The notes below the pieces were generated by a model, which was not told the DNA's origin, made no database searches, and was given only the letters and a program-made list of their open reading frames with translations. A stretch of DNA of 64,000 bases. Origin: Ferrimicrobium sp. GTDB lineage: Bacteria > Actinomycetota > Acidimicrobiia > Acidimicrobiales > Acidimicrobiaceae. Positions 17,376 through 26,241 of the stretch are shown piece after piece. The stretch spans positions 1 through 64,000 of the forward strand of contig NZ_DAHVNP010000037.1 of NCBI RefSeq assembly GCF_027319265.1, in the 5' to 3' direction. The position numbers and the translations under genes are program-made. Every line of letters begins with the position of its first letter. Position 1 is the stretch's first letter.

Positions 17376-18819
17376 GCCACTCCTTGTCGTCATAGAAGAG
17401 GATGGAGTTGCCTCCACGACGCTCGCCCACCTTGCCCCTCACGCCCACGATCTCCGTATCCGATGCCTTGATTCCCCACAGCCACTTACAGACCTCTGCG
17501 GTGGTGGACTCGTCATCACCTCCTTGCCATTAGAGAACCGCTGGCAAACGCTCACTTCATCAGTGGCCTTGACGCTCGACCCCTCAACCCTCGTTAAGAT
17601 GGCGCACCAGGCCACAGCGCAGGCCCCACGTCGAGCACCATCGACTCGGAGCAGCACAACCAGTCCAGCCAGTGTGAACAGCCTCGACGAAGCTGGCGGC
17701 GCCGACGAGCAGTCCAGTGCTGCTGTCACGGCATGGACACCGAGTCCGTCAGTCGCACCGATATCCGATGCAGGAGTACCACCAGTACAGTGCTCACCTC
17801 CGGCCTCAGCGCCGATGACATCATCGAATCCGGTCTCCCTAGCGGACGGCGCGGTCACGCCTATCCCTCACAACCTCACTCACTCCCCCCGACGATCCGA
17901 GCCCATCCCGCCTCGCTCAGAGGAGGCTGGCGCGCCCGGCTTCCCTGGCCAGGAACCCATCCGCGGTTGCTACTTCATTCCGGTTCTGGGCATCGAACTG
18001 GGCCTGACCGCCCAACTCAGCTGCGTGCTCGCACAGCTCTTCGCCGAACTACATGAGACGATCTTGATCGACTTTGTTGCCGGAGGACTCCAGCGATTTC
18101 TTCATGACCTGCCATTGGAGACTCCCTCGATCGACCACCTTGCCCATGCAGCGGCTCCAGCCTCCATCGCATCATTCACGCAAATGATTGCACAACGGGG
18201 CTACCGTCTCCTCCCTCAGCCCCTCACACCACACACCGCCCATCCGCTCGATGCTGATCGACTCGAACGACTCCTCCAGCTCTTTGGCGAGAGTACGGCA
18301 ACCATCGTCGCCCCGCTTGGGGCATCGTCGTACACCGTTGAAAACGGCTACCAGGCCGAAGGGGTTGATCTTCTCGCCCAGAACCTGCTACACCAAGCCT
18401 CGGCACTGGTGCTCACCGCAACGGCAGGCCTCACCTCCACCTACCAGCTCATCAATCTTGTCCGCCAAACCACCAGTGCTCTACCTACGATCCGCGAACT
18501 CATGATTGTGATCACAGGAACCCGAGAGGAGTTGCGCCGTGGGCACAACCTTCATCAACTCCTCAAGGAAGCGATACCTGAGAGTCTTACCCGTATCGTC
18601 ACACTCGAGATCGTGATGCTCGGCACCATCACGCTCGACGACTTTCATGAGGACGTCCTCCCATTTCCATCAGGACTGCTCCGACCGTTGCGTCCCTTTG
18701 CCAAAAGGGCCACCCAGTTGCCGCCGATCAACCCGGGCCTGCAAGCTCCAATCGTCACTCACCCGTTCTACGAACGGGTTGATCCCCTGCTGGACTTCTT
18801 TGCCAAGGCCGAAGATTAA
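17365..18819 (+). CDS. CpaE-like pilus assembly protein with degenerate P-loop
   Basis: A 484-residue protein in the position of CpaE/TadZ, the MinD-like ATPase that localises Tad machinery. The N-terminal ~75 residues are receiver-like; about 130 residues of Ser/Pro/Thr-rich linker follow; then comes a C-terminal MinD/ParA-like fold (~residues 205-460). The nucleotide loop reads VLGIELGLTAQLSCVLAQ, without the Lys and Gly-Lys-Thr of a working Walker motif, so ATPase activity is doubtful. LIDFVAGGLQRFL occupies the Walker B position. The start at 17365 overlaps cpaB. The stop overlaps the stop of the convergent hydrolase gene. Confidence 0.75.
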   Translation: MSHRPLLVVIEEDGVASTTLAHLAPHAHDLRIRCLDSPQPLTDLCGGGLVITSLPLENRWQTLTSSVALTLDPSTLVKMAHQATAQAPRRAPSTRSSTTSPASVNSLDEAGGADEQSSAAVTAWTPSPSVAPISDAGVPPVQCSPPASAPMTSSNPVSLADGAVTPIPHNLTHSPRRSEPIPPRSEEAGAPGFPGQEPIRGCYFIPVLGIELGLTAQLSCVLAQLFAELHETILIDFVAGGLQRFLHDLPLETPSIDHLAHAAAPASIASFTQMIAQRGYRLLPQPLTPHTAHPLDADRLERLLQLFGESTATIVAPLGASSYTVENGYQAEGVDLLAQNLLHQASALVLTATAGLTSTYQLINLVRQTTSALPTIRELMIVITGTREELRRGHNLHQLLKEAIPESLTRIVTLEIVMLGTITLDDFHEDVLPFPSGLLRPLRPFAKRATQLPPINPGLQAPIVTHPFYERVDPLLDFFAKAED

Positions 18820-19676
18820 TGCGTAACCCGCACGATATGGTCACCCTCGAGCGACCAGTCACCCTCCTGGGTCAGATAGGTGATCGTGGCGAGCGTCGAC
18901 GCCCTCGCCGACCAAGCAACGATCGGATCCTCAATCGCGCCATAGATCGCCGCCACGAGGTCCACGACCACGCGATCACCGCCCTCGAGGAGTTGGCGGA
19001 CCTGGTCGACTCGCTCAAGTCGGTGGGCTCGATAGTACGCGATGACCCGTCGCCCCAGGTCTGCCTCCATCACCGGTCCGTGCCCCGGTGCAATCATGGC
19101 GAACTCCGTCGCCTCCACCGTCGCCAAGGATCCAAGGAATTGCCCAAGGGAACCATCTGGGTGCAGAATCGCTGTCGTGCCACGTCCCAGGAGATGGTCA
19201 CCACTCATCAAGACACCGTCGGCACTGAGATAGCTCACCGAGTCCGCACTATGTCCTGGCGTCGCCAAAACCCTGACCCCGCAGGCCGTCACCACTCGCT
19301 GAGCCAGCGGCGAATCACCGATCTCCGAGGCCGTGAGCAACGGCACGCCGAGTTCTTCAGCGGCCCGAGGACCAAGAGCCGCATGGTCAAGATGTGCATG
19401 GGTCGTGATAACCGCTCGTACGGCGAGCTGGCGAGCCTCGATGAGCATTCTGATCGCCAGCAGATGTTCCTCCATGTCGGGACCCGGATCGACCACGACC
19501 GCTTGCGATCGGTCGGGACCGCTCACAAGGTAGGTATTGGTGCCGTCCAACGTCATCGGCGATGGGTTAGGAGCAAGAATACGAATGACGCCTTTACTGA
19601 CCTCGATAGGCCCCGGTGTTACCGGTGGCGCCTTGGGATCACGAGGATCTTGCGCGCTCATCTGCACCACCGCCAT
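18816..19676 (-). CDS. Metallo-beta-lactamase-fold hydrolase
   Basis: MBL-fold enzyme of the LACTB2/glyoxalase II-like group, 281-286 residues. Metal ligands are visible in THAHLDHA (HxHxDH), in TPGHSADS, and in the SGDHLL and PGHGPV loops. The family acts on thioesters, RNA or other esters; the substrate here is unknown. The start may be ATG 19676 or ATG 19661 (MSAQDPRDPK). It is the only minus-strand gene within the pilus cluster, and its TAA overlaps the TAA of the cpaE-like gene tail to tail. Confidence 0.88.
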   Translation of the reverse strand: MAVVQMSAQDPRDPKAPPVTPGPIEVSKGVIRILAPNPSPMTLDGTNTYLVSGPDRSQAVVVDPGPDMEEHLLAIRMLIEARQLAVRAVITTHAHLDHAALGPRAAEELGVPLLTASEIGDSPLAQRVVTACGVRVLATPGHSADSVSYLSADGVLMSGDHLLGRGTTAILHPDGSLGQFLGSLATVEATEFAMIAPGHGPVMEADLGRRVIAYYRAHRLERVDQVRQLLEGGDRVVVDLVAAIYGAIEDPIVAWSARASTLATITYLTQEGDWSLEGDHIVRVTH

Positions 19677-19840
19677 TCAGGCTCCGCTCGCAGTTGGATC
19701 ATCGCTACACACAACACCGAAATCCTCTTGGTCAAGTGGCCTCCTGTCGTCATCAGCGTCTGCCTTGCCACAGCCGCCATCTTAGGTCATACTATCGGTG
19801 AGGGCAGGACGCCCTCGGATCAAGCCACCCAGGGAGGGCG

Positions 19841-21103
19841 ATGATGCGGTCGACATCGGGAAGGATCACTGGCTTTCTCGAATACTGCGCGCTGGTGGAA
19901 CAGCGTGTTCAAGCCGTGGCCAAGCAGGAACATCTTGATCCTGACGACCCCAGTTCCACAGCTCGCATCCGCGAACTCGCCCGTTCAGAGATGGAGCATC
20001 TCACGCCCGGTATCGACCTCCTCAGTCAAGCGTCAATCGCGGAGCAGGTTTCCGATTATGTCACCCGAAGTATGCTCGGCGCTGGCCCGCTCCAACCACT
20101 CCTTGAGGATCCGCACCTAGAGGAGATTATGATCAATGGGCCGCAAGAGATCTTTGTCATTCGCTCAGGCGCTGGTCATCTGCGTTATCCGGAAGGCTTC
20201 TACCACGAAGCACACCTACGCCGGATTATCGAGCGCCTCGCCGCTCAGTCGCTTGGCAGCAGCCGCGCACTCGACCCATCTGAAGGAATCCAGGACATCA
20301 GCCTCCCTGACGGCTCTCGCCTCCATCTGGTGCACCCGGAACTCTCCGCAACAGGGCACATGCTGATCAATCTTCGCCGGGTCTCGCATCGAAGCAACCA
20401 CGGCGGCCAACAACCGCTCCATCAACTACTCGTCCGGGCGATGAACGAAGGTGCAACCGTCGTGATAGCCGGACTACCAGGCTCCGGCAAGACTACCCTG
20501 GCAAGACTCCTCCTCGCTCAGGTCGACCCGCGAAGCCGCATCGTCGTCGCCGAAGAGGTCGCCGAGACCGGAGTTGCGTTAGCCAATGTTGCTCATCTAC
20601 AGACGCGACGAGCCCGTCGGGGCGCCACCGCCATCGACCTACGGACCCTGGTTACTGCATTTTTGCGAATGGCACCATCGATCGCCGTCGTCGGAGAGAT
20701 CCGCGATAAGGAGGCGTTGCCCTTTCTCCTCACCATCACCAGCGGCATTCCTGGACTCACCACGATCCATGCACGAGATGCCCGAGGTGCACTGACCCGG
20801 CTACGGCTCCTCTCCGAGCTCAACGGCACCGGCATCGGGAGCTCATCGATGAGTCAGTTGATCGCTGACGGCATCGACATCGTCGTCTACCAAGCAAAAA
20901 TAGAGGAACGCTTCACCATCACACAGCTCGCCCTGGTCGAAGACATCACGAGTGGAAGCGGACAGACCAACTTCGTCACCATTGACCTTGACATCGCGAA
21001 TGGCATGCTGATGGCTCCCATTCCTCAGCACGCCCGAATCCTTCAGCGATATCCGGCACTTCGCCAACCCATGACGGCGGTACCAATTGGAGAACTGGCA
21101 TGA
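19841..21103 (+). CDS. tadA: TadA/CpaF-family secretion ATPase
   Basis: Type II/IV secretion-superfamily ATPase powering Tad pilus extrusion, 420 residues. The N-terminal domain includes LLEDPHLEEIMINGP. The ATPase core has Walker A AGLPGSGKTTLAR, an Asp/Glu box (IVVAEEVAETG), the His box region, and AVVGEIRDKEALPFLLTITSGIPGLTTIHA. The start is one of two adjacent ATGs at 19841/19844 behind AGGGAGGGCG. A possible promoter is TTGCCA with TACTAT near 19770-19800. It overlaps tadB by four bases. Confidence 0.93.
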   Translation: MMRSTSGRITGFLEYCALVEQRVQAVAKQEHLDPDDPSSTARIRELARSEMEHLTPGIDLLSQASIAEQVSDYVTRSMLGAGPLQPLLEDPHLEEIMINGPQEIFVIRSGAGHLRYPEGFYHEAHLRRIIERLAAQSLGSSRALDPSEGIQDISLPDGSRLHLVHPELSATGHMLINLRRVSHRSNHGGQQPLHQLLVRAMNEGATVVIAGLPGSGKTTLARLLLAQVDPRSRIVVAEEVAETGVALANVAHLQTRRARRGATAIDLRTLVTAFLRMAPSIAVVGEIRDKEALPFLLTITSGIPGLTTIHARDARGALTRLRLLSELNGTGIGSSSMSQLIADGIDIVVYQAKIEERFTITQLALVEDITSGSGQTNFVTIDLDIANGMLMAPIPQHARILQRYPALRQPMTAVPIGELA

Positions 21104-21930
21104 TTGGAGATCTCTGTTCGTTCATCGTGATCGGCGCGGTAGTGGCAGAGTTACTTCGCAACCGGCGTCCACGAGTATCAGGTGGTCTGCGCTTGCAACA
21201 AGCAATACCCGTACTCTTGATGGTTTCGGTCATTGCGCTGGTACTCTCACCCATCATCGGTCTGCTCGCAGGTCTCGCGGCTCTCACGATCGTCATCGTC
21301 GATACCTCACACAGCTCCGAAAAGCTCGCCTTTGCGTTGAGCGGTGCCTGGGCGCTCGTTCTCGACGAGACAGCCACAAGGATATCGAGTCTTGGTGATC
21401 CGCTGCCGAGCGCCTTCTTTGGGGCCGCGCACACACTTCCGGGAAACCTTGTGGACTACGTCGATGAGGGTGCAAAGATCTACCAACTCACCGGTGATTT
21501 CCAAGGAGCGCTTGGGCCGCTTAGCGCGCGACTCCCCTTCGGAAGCTCTACTGAGACGCTGAAAATTTTGGCAAGCCTCACCAGTCTCTCTACTGCCGAA
21601 GCTCAGACCGCCCTCGGGGTGCTTGCCGAGCGCCATCGCGAAGACCACAACCTCACCTTGGAGCTCCAAGCGAAACTCTCAGGCGCGAAGCTGGCGCGAG
21701 CCTTCGTCGTAGCCGTCCCGCTCTTCCTCTTACTCATCGGTATCATCATTGGCGGCGGCGTCGCCGCCTATCTCACTCCACTCGGTCTGACCATGGGCAC
21801 CATCGCGCTGATCATCATCACGCTGTGTTGGCTCTGGGCTGACCATTATCTCACACCGTTGGAGCGTTCGCGTACCAGCACCCGACGCCAATCCCACCTC
21901 TTTTGGCTCCTGGTTTGGTCGCAACCATGA
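21100..21930 (+). CDS. tadB: TadB-like pilus assembly membrane protein
   Basis: Type II secretion F-domain protein of 276 residues forming the Tad inner-membrane platform. There is an N-terminal hydrophobic pair (AIPVLLMVSVIALVLSPIIG and LLAGLAALTIVIV), a soluble F-domain with LTGDFQGALGPLSARLPFG and HREDHNLTLELQAKLSGAKLA, and a C-terminal hydrophobic pair (FVVAVPLFLLLIGIIIGGGV and GTIALIIITLCWLW). The ATG overlaps the tadA stop (ATGA), and its own stop overlaps the tadC start. Confidence 0.85.
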   Translation: MIGDLCSFIVIGAVVAELLRNRRPRVSGGLRLQQAIPVLLMVSVIALVLSPIIGLLAGLAALTIVIVDTSHSSEKLAFALSGAWALVLDETATRISSLGDPLPSAFFGAAHTLPGNLVDYVDEGAKIYQLTGDFQGALGPLSARLPFGSSTETLKILASLTSLSTAEAQTALGVLAERHREDHNLTLELQAKLSGAKLARAFVVAVPLFLLLIGIIIGGGVAAYLTPLGLTMGTIALIIITLCWLWADHYLTPLERSRTSTRRQSHLFWLLVWSQP

Positions 21931-22763
21931 TCGCTCGGTTGATCACACTGCTGGTGGTCGCAGCATTGATCGCAATCGCTGCTCGCCTCAGCAGACACAA
22001 CTCCACAACCCGACAGCATGAGCGACTCCTTCGCCACCTCCGACCGGCCAGAGAGCGCCAACAACCGAAGAGGGCCTTGCTGGGCAGCCTCACCCACAGC
22101 ATCGATCGAGAACTCGCAATCCTCCTTGCCGACCAATCCCTCACTCGTTTCCTTCTGACCATCACGAGCAATGCCACCGCGGTCACGGCGCTCATCGTCG
22201 TCATCCTCACGATCATCGAGCCGACCGTATCCGTCGTGGTACTCGCCATCCCCCTCTGGCTGCTACTCGTTGGAGTGCAGCGGCTCCTACTGTTAGGTGC
22301 GGCGCAGCAAACCAAGGAGGCGCTCCGCGGCGACCTGCCCCTGCTTCTCAGCGAGATCCAGGCATCCCTCGAGAGAGGTCACTCCCTGACCACCACGCTC
22401 ATCATCGTCGCACGCACGACGCAGACCGCATGGTCAAAACACCTGGTGCGGGCATCCACCGCACTGACCAGAGGTGAGCCGACCTCCGGAGTACTCAACG
22501 AACTCGCCGACGCGCTTGGGGATCCTGAGGTCAGCCGTGCCTTTACCCTTTTGGCGCTCTCCAACCAACATCAGGTCGCGCAACAACTCGTTGGCCAACT
22601 CCTCACTAAGGCGAAACTTGACCATCACCATCGACTGATCGCCATCGCCGGCAAGAGGGAGCAGCTGATTTGGATCCCCGTCGCGCTCGCGACACTTATT
22701 CCCGGTGTCCTGCTCGTCATCGTCCCACTCATCAGCTCCTTGAAGCTGCTCGCCTTGCGTTGA
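21927..22763 (+). CDS. tadC: TadC-like pilus assembly membrane protein
   Basis: Second F-domain platform protein, 278 residues from the ATG at 21927, chosen for the ATGA overlap with tadB. Hydrophobic segments are LITLLVVAALIAIAARL, a central pair (AVTALIVVILTIIEPTVSVVVLAIPLWLLLV), and a C-terminal LIWIPVALATLIPGVLLVIV. The F-domain between them has LPLLLSEIQASLERGHSLTTTL. It ends the cpaB-to-tadC unit. No prepilin peptidase gene is in the window. Confidence 0.82.
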   Translation: MIARLITLLVVAALIAIAARLSRHNSTTRQHERLLRHLRPARERQQPKRALLGSLTHSIDRELAILLADQSLTRFLLTITSNATAVTALIVVILTIIEPTVSVVVLAIPLWLLLVGVQRLLLLGAAQQTKEALRGDLPLLLSEIQASLERGHSLTTTLIIVARTTQTAWSKHLVRASTALTRGEPTSGVLNELADALGDPEVSRAFTLLALSNQHQVAQQLVGQLLTKAKLDHHHRLIAIAGKREQLIWIPVALATLIPGVLLVIVPLISSLKLLALR

Positions 22764-22884
22764 AGTTGCTCGTCCTGGAACACAGAGTATTGCTGTCGCG
22801 GAGGGTGCCTCTGCGAGGGGCACTCGGCCGATCCAAACTCCACACAACCGCTCGGTGGATCATTATCTGTCTGGCACATCCTCT

Positions 22885-22914
22885 GTCCTGACGGGATAGG
22901 TCCTGACGGGATAG
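22885..22914. repeat. 15-bp perfect tandem repeat, two copies
   Basis: GTCCTGACGGGATAG occurs twice head to tail (22885-22899 and 22900-22914) in the 280-base gap between tadC and the iminopeptidase gene. The gap has no gene. Possible operator pair or slippage remnant. Confidence 0.8.
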
Positions 22915-23047
22915 CTAACAACGCGCCATCGCGCAGCGGACAGGCAACGGATCCTCACCGAGTTCACTAGGTGAACGACTAGCTGGCGATGGCAGTGATC
23001 TACTTCTGGCGTTAGGCTATCTCTGTTGTGCGACAAAGGGGGCAAGC

Positions 23048-24007
23048 GTGGGCATCGATCAATCCTATCTCGACTACTCCAGCCGTGACGATCGGTTGAG
23101 TGGTGGAGCGCGACAAATACCGATCACCACCCAGGTGGGGTCCTTTAACGTTTGGACGAAACGGATCGGCAATAACCCCAGCCTGAAGGTCCTCCTCCTC
23201 CATGGCGGTCCTGGGGCAAATCATGCCTATTTCGAGGCCATGGATAGCTATCTCCCCGCGGAGGGGGTCGAATACTACTACTATGACCAGCTCGGTTCGA
23301 GCTTTAGTGACAAACCTGACGATCCACTTCTCTGGGAGACAGAGCGTTTTGTCGACGAGGTCGAACAGGTTCGTCAGGCTCTCAACCTTAACCGCGACAA
23401 CTTCGTACTGCTTGGACACTCCTGGGGCGGCATACTCGCCATCGAATACGCCCTCGCACATCAAGAGCATCTTCGTGGGTTGGTGATCTCCAACATGATG
23501 GCGAGCGCGCCAGCCTATACCGCCTACGCAGAGCAGGTTTTGATGCCTCAAATGGATCAGACCGTCCTCGCCGAGATCAAAGCGCTCGAAGCCAGCGGGG
23601 ACATCGACAACCCACGCTACATGGAGCTCCTGATCCCCCACTTTTACGAGTATCACACCCTACGCATGCCAGCCGATCAATGGCCCGATCCGGTACAACG
23701 CGGATTCGATCAGCTCAATCAGCAGATCTACGTCTCCATGCAAGGACCGAGTGAGTTGGGGATGAGTCCGGACGCCAAGCTCGCCAACTGGGACCGCGTC
23801 GACGATCTCGCAACCATTGCGGTACCCACACTCGTCATCGGCGCCCGATACGATACCATGGATCCAGCGCACATGGAGATGATGGCGAACATCCTGCCCA
23901 ACGGTCAGTATCTCTTCTGTCCGAACGGCAGTCATATGGCGTTCTATGATGACCAGGAGACCTACTTCGCCGGACTCCTGCAGTTTCTGCGTCACCTCCC
24001 TCGATAA
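23048..24007 (+). CDS. pip: Proline iminopeptidase, alpha/beta-hydrolase fold
   Basis: Peptidase family S33 enzyme that removes N-terminal proline from peptides, 319 residues. Clear motifs are LLLHGGPGANHAYF (oxyanion HGGPG), YYDQLGSSFSDKP, nucleophile elbow LLGHSWGGILAIEYA, the acidic residue region VIGARYDTMDP, and the catalytic His in NGSHMAFYDDQETYF. It starts at GTG 23048 after a run of G residues (GGGGGCAAGC). No signal peptide, so cytoplasmic. It separates the two halves of the pilus locus without an evident functional tie. Confidence 0.93.
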   Translation: MGIDQSYLDYSSRDDRLSGGARQIPITTQVGSFNVWTKRIGNNPSLKVLLLHGGPGANHAYFEAMDSYLPAEGVEYYYYDQLGSSFSDKPDDPLLWETERFVDEVEQVRQALNLNRDNFVLLGHSWGGILAIEYALAHQEHLRGLVISNMMASAPAYTAYAEQVLMPQMDQTVLAEIKALEASGDIDNPRYMELLIPHFYEYHTLRMPADQWPDPVQRGFDQLNQQIYVSMQGPSELGMSPDAKLANWDRVDDLATIAVPTLVIGARYDTMDPAHMEMMANILPNGQYLFCPNGSHMAFYDDQETYFAGLLQFLRHLPR

Positions 24008-24900
24008 TCGCTTCAACCACCATGAGGAGCCTTCCCGGTACGTTTGCGCCATCGTCGATGCACGAGCCTCATCCGCGCTACCCGCTGCCATAGTGGATTG
24101 ACTCCTCTCGATCACTAGGCGAGCGCACGTAAGCATCAACCCTTGCGGTGCTACGACCGTCGCCCGATCTTCATGCCGGCTGCATGACACATGCAGGTCT
24201 CGCTCGACGGGTACCCTTCGAGCGACGTGCCGACACGTACTTGCAGCCGTTGCCACCCCCCGCGGCGAGGCGCCCACCAACCCCCTCGACTCGCAACCTC
24301 TACTTCCGACATCCGGTCACCTCGATGTCGGCCGTCCACTACTGCATCGACTCTGTCATCGACTCTGTCATCGACCGCATCTCCTTCGCTGGTTGCCCAA
24401 ACGAGGGTCCGCAGAGAAGGGCTGCAATATCCGCACCCAAGCACAGCCGCCCTGCACTGACCTCCCTCTCCTCCTTCCGCGCCACCGGACCCCACGATCC
24501 CTCCGATCCCCACCGTCCACTCCAACCGATACCAGCACCCACTCTGCGATGCCGTTCCTGAACAAGCGGCGACTACTTGTCGACCGGGGACGTTCACCAA
24601 CCGCAGCTGAGCAGTCCGGACATCTGCAACCAAGCCGAATGGGCGTCAACGTCTACAACAATGATGCCCAGTGCCGCTCCGCGAAGGGCCGATTTGCGAA
24701 GCTAGTCTGGCTCCATAGCTTGCCTTCCACCGCCACCATTCCAGTCTTCTCATCGCCACGCACACCAAGAGTGACAGCTCAACCACTCACCTGGCTATGC
24801 CTTTTGTTGAGGAGTGATCACGTCATAGAAATAATCAGATCTACCAAATTTGGCCGCCCCCACGCCACCATACCTGCCCGAAAAAACTCGCCGTGATGCC
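24008..24900. other. Non-coding interval with a 12-bp tandem repeat
   Basis: About 890 bases in which frames on both strands are open but low-complexity and mutually antisense (for example 24148-24561 plus and 24151-24633 minus), so I call none. CATCGACTCTGT repeats in tandem at 24345-24356 and 24357-24368 with a partial third copy. Confidence 0.55.
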
Positions 24901-24950
24901 TTGACAGGTCGACCAGAGCTATCTAAGATAGAGAAAATCCAAGGAAGGAG
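24901..24950 (+). promoter_or_regulatory. Consensus promoter and ribosome site of the pilin-like operon
   Basis: TTGACA (24901-24906), a 17-base spacer and TAAGAT (24924-24929) form a near-consensus sigma-70 promoter. A perfect inverted repeat CTATCT-A-AGATAG (24919-24931) covers the -10 box and looks like an operator. AAGGAAGGAG (24941-24950) is the ribosome site for the ATG at 24957. Confidence 0.8.
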
Positions 24951-24956
24951 AATGCA

Positions 24957-25232
24957 ATGCCGACATGGAAGTTGGCGCGAGTATCGTCGACCGTTCATTA
25001 CGCGGTTAGCCGGTGCATCGTGACCCTCACACTCATCGCCACCGACCTATGGGGGTTTATGGGCACCCAACTCGGCGACTTAGGCGATGAGACAGGCGAA
25101 GGGGTCATTTCAACCGCCATCGTAGTAATGATCATGGCGTTCCTCGCTGTGGGGCTCTGGGTCGCGTTCAAGCTCATCATGTCAAATGCGACAAGCTCGA
25201 TCTCGACCCAGGTCTCACAAATTGGCCAATGA
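24957..25232 (+). CDS. Small pilin-like membrane protein
   Basis: A 91-residue protein with a strong ribosome site. The N-terminal half is short and moderately hydrophobic. GDETGEGVISTAI then leads into one long hydrophobic helix (AIVVMIMAFLAVGLWVAFKLIM), and a small-residue tail follows (SNATSSISTQVSQIGQ). The glycine before a hydrophobic helix resembles a Flp/type IV prepilin cleavage site, but the Glu expected at +5 is absent. Position and build suggest the major pilin or a pseudopilin of the Tad system. It overlaps the next gene by four bases. Confidence 0.7.
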   Translation: MPTWKLARVSSTVHYAVSRCIVTLTLIATDLWGFMGTQLGDLGDETGEGVISTAIVVMIMAFLAVGLWVAFKLIMSNATSSISTQVSQIGQ

Positions 25233-25786
25233 AGAGGCAACTGATACCAGTACCAGGGCTTCAAAGACCGAAGAGCCCCAAAATCTGTTCCACCCTAGAC
25301 GATAGTACGATCAGCCAATCGCGAGGGTTCCAGCGTGGTAAGATCCGATGGAACCCCCTGGCTGCTAGCACGCCAGGCGATGTCGTAGCCGACGGTCTGC
25401 CGACTAGCACAATTCCCAGATCGATTTCCTCGATGCGAGAGAGTGGTGGCTCTTCCTTGCTAACGACACTCGTTGCCGGGACCGTGGGTATGATTCTTCT
25501 TATTCTCGCCGTCCAATCCACGACCGCAATCATCGAATGGGTACAGCTCAATGCGCTCGCCAACCGCACCGCAATACTGGCCGCCAGTAATCTATCTCAA
25601 GGCATCCCCTTTGCCGTTCATAGTGCCGAAAACTCACTCGCATCATCCGGTTTATTAGGCTCACACGACACCGATATCCACTGGTCCATCAATGGGCAAA
25701 CCGTGACGCTTACCCTCCAGCGATCCATCCCACTTCTGACTGGATCGACCGCTCTCTCTGCTCGCGCTACCGCGTTGGTCAACTAG
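25229..25786 (+). CDS. TadE-like pseudopilin
   Basis: A 185-residue protein. A long basic N-terminal leader of about 65 residues precedes RESGGSSLLTTLVAGTVGMILLILAVQSTTAIIEW, a prepilin-like Gly-Gly junction and membrane helix. An extracytoplasmic domain ends in SARATALVN. TadE-type minor pilins have this build (leader, single helix, small beta-rich domain). The leader is longer than usual, so a start further in cannot be excluded; the ATGA overlap with the upstream gene favours the start given. Confidence 0.6.
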   Translation: MKRQLIPVPGLQRPKSPKICSTLDDSTISQSRGFQRGKIRWNPLAASTPGDVVADGLPTSTIPRSISSMRESGGSSLLTTLVAGTVGMILLILAVQSTTAIIEWVQLNALANRTAILAASNLSQGIPFAVHSAENSLASSGLLGSHDTDIHWSINGQTVTLTLQRSIPLLTGSTALSARATALVN

Positions 25787-25791
25787 CCGAC

Positions 25792-26241
25792 ATGATGAGA
25801 CCATTGGTCATGCCAGCCGAACGGGATCAGGTGAGCACCGGAGGATTCATCGATCTCGTCACCCTCCTCTTTGTCAGCGTCATCGTGCTCCTGGTGCTTA
25901 TCCCCTTCCTTATCGGCACGATTCGAATCGTCAGCCTCAAACAGCAGCTCGATCAACGCGCATGGAATCTGCTACGGATCTCCACGCTAACGGGAGCCCT
26001 ACCGCCATCGACGGTTCGCGTCCAGGGTGCAATGGCCAACATCACCCTGCAGGGTGCGCTGCAGGGTTGCCAAACAGACAGACTCATTCTCTCAACAACG
26101 CTCACCCTTCCAGGGCTTGCGCTGCTAGGAGCATCGATCGCAACGTATCACGTCATCGGTTCGGCAACGATCGCCACTGGTGCTTATCGCACTCCAGACC
26201 AGTTGGGATTCAACTGTGCTCCCTTCACACAGGGAAGCTAA
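25792..26241 (+). CDS. TadE/TadF-like pseudopilin
   Basis: A 149-residue protein with the same plan as its neighbours: short leader (MMRPLVMPAERDQVSTGGF), one hydrophobic helix (IDLVTLLFVSVIVLLVLIPFLIGTI), and an exported C-terminal domain of about 100 residues containing two Cys (QGCQTD and FNCAPF) that could form a disulfide. It is five bases after the preceding stop and overlaps the next gene, so it belongs to one operon of pilin-like proteins. Confidence 0.6.
   Translation: MMRPLVMPAERDQVSTGGFIDLVTLLFVSVIVLLVLIPFLIGTIRIVSLKQQLDQRAWNLLRISTLTGALPPSTVRVQGAMANITLQGALQGCQTDRLILSTTLTLPGLALLGASIATYHVIGSATIATGAYRTPDQLGFNCAPFTQGS

Noticed and set aside
18819-19844. 341-codon plus-strand frame across the MBL-fold gene
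   Set aside because: It is the antisense of a clear metallo-hydrolase with HxHxDH; the translation is Arg/His-rich and has no domain.
24148-24633. Frames on both strands between the iminopeptidase and the pilin-like operon
   Set aside because: They are mutually antisense, of low complexity, and include a 12-bp tandem repeat; neither has a ribosome site.
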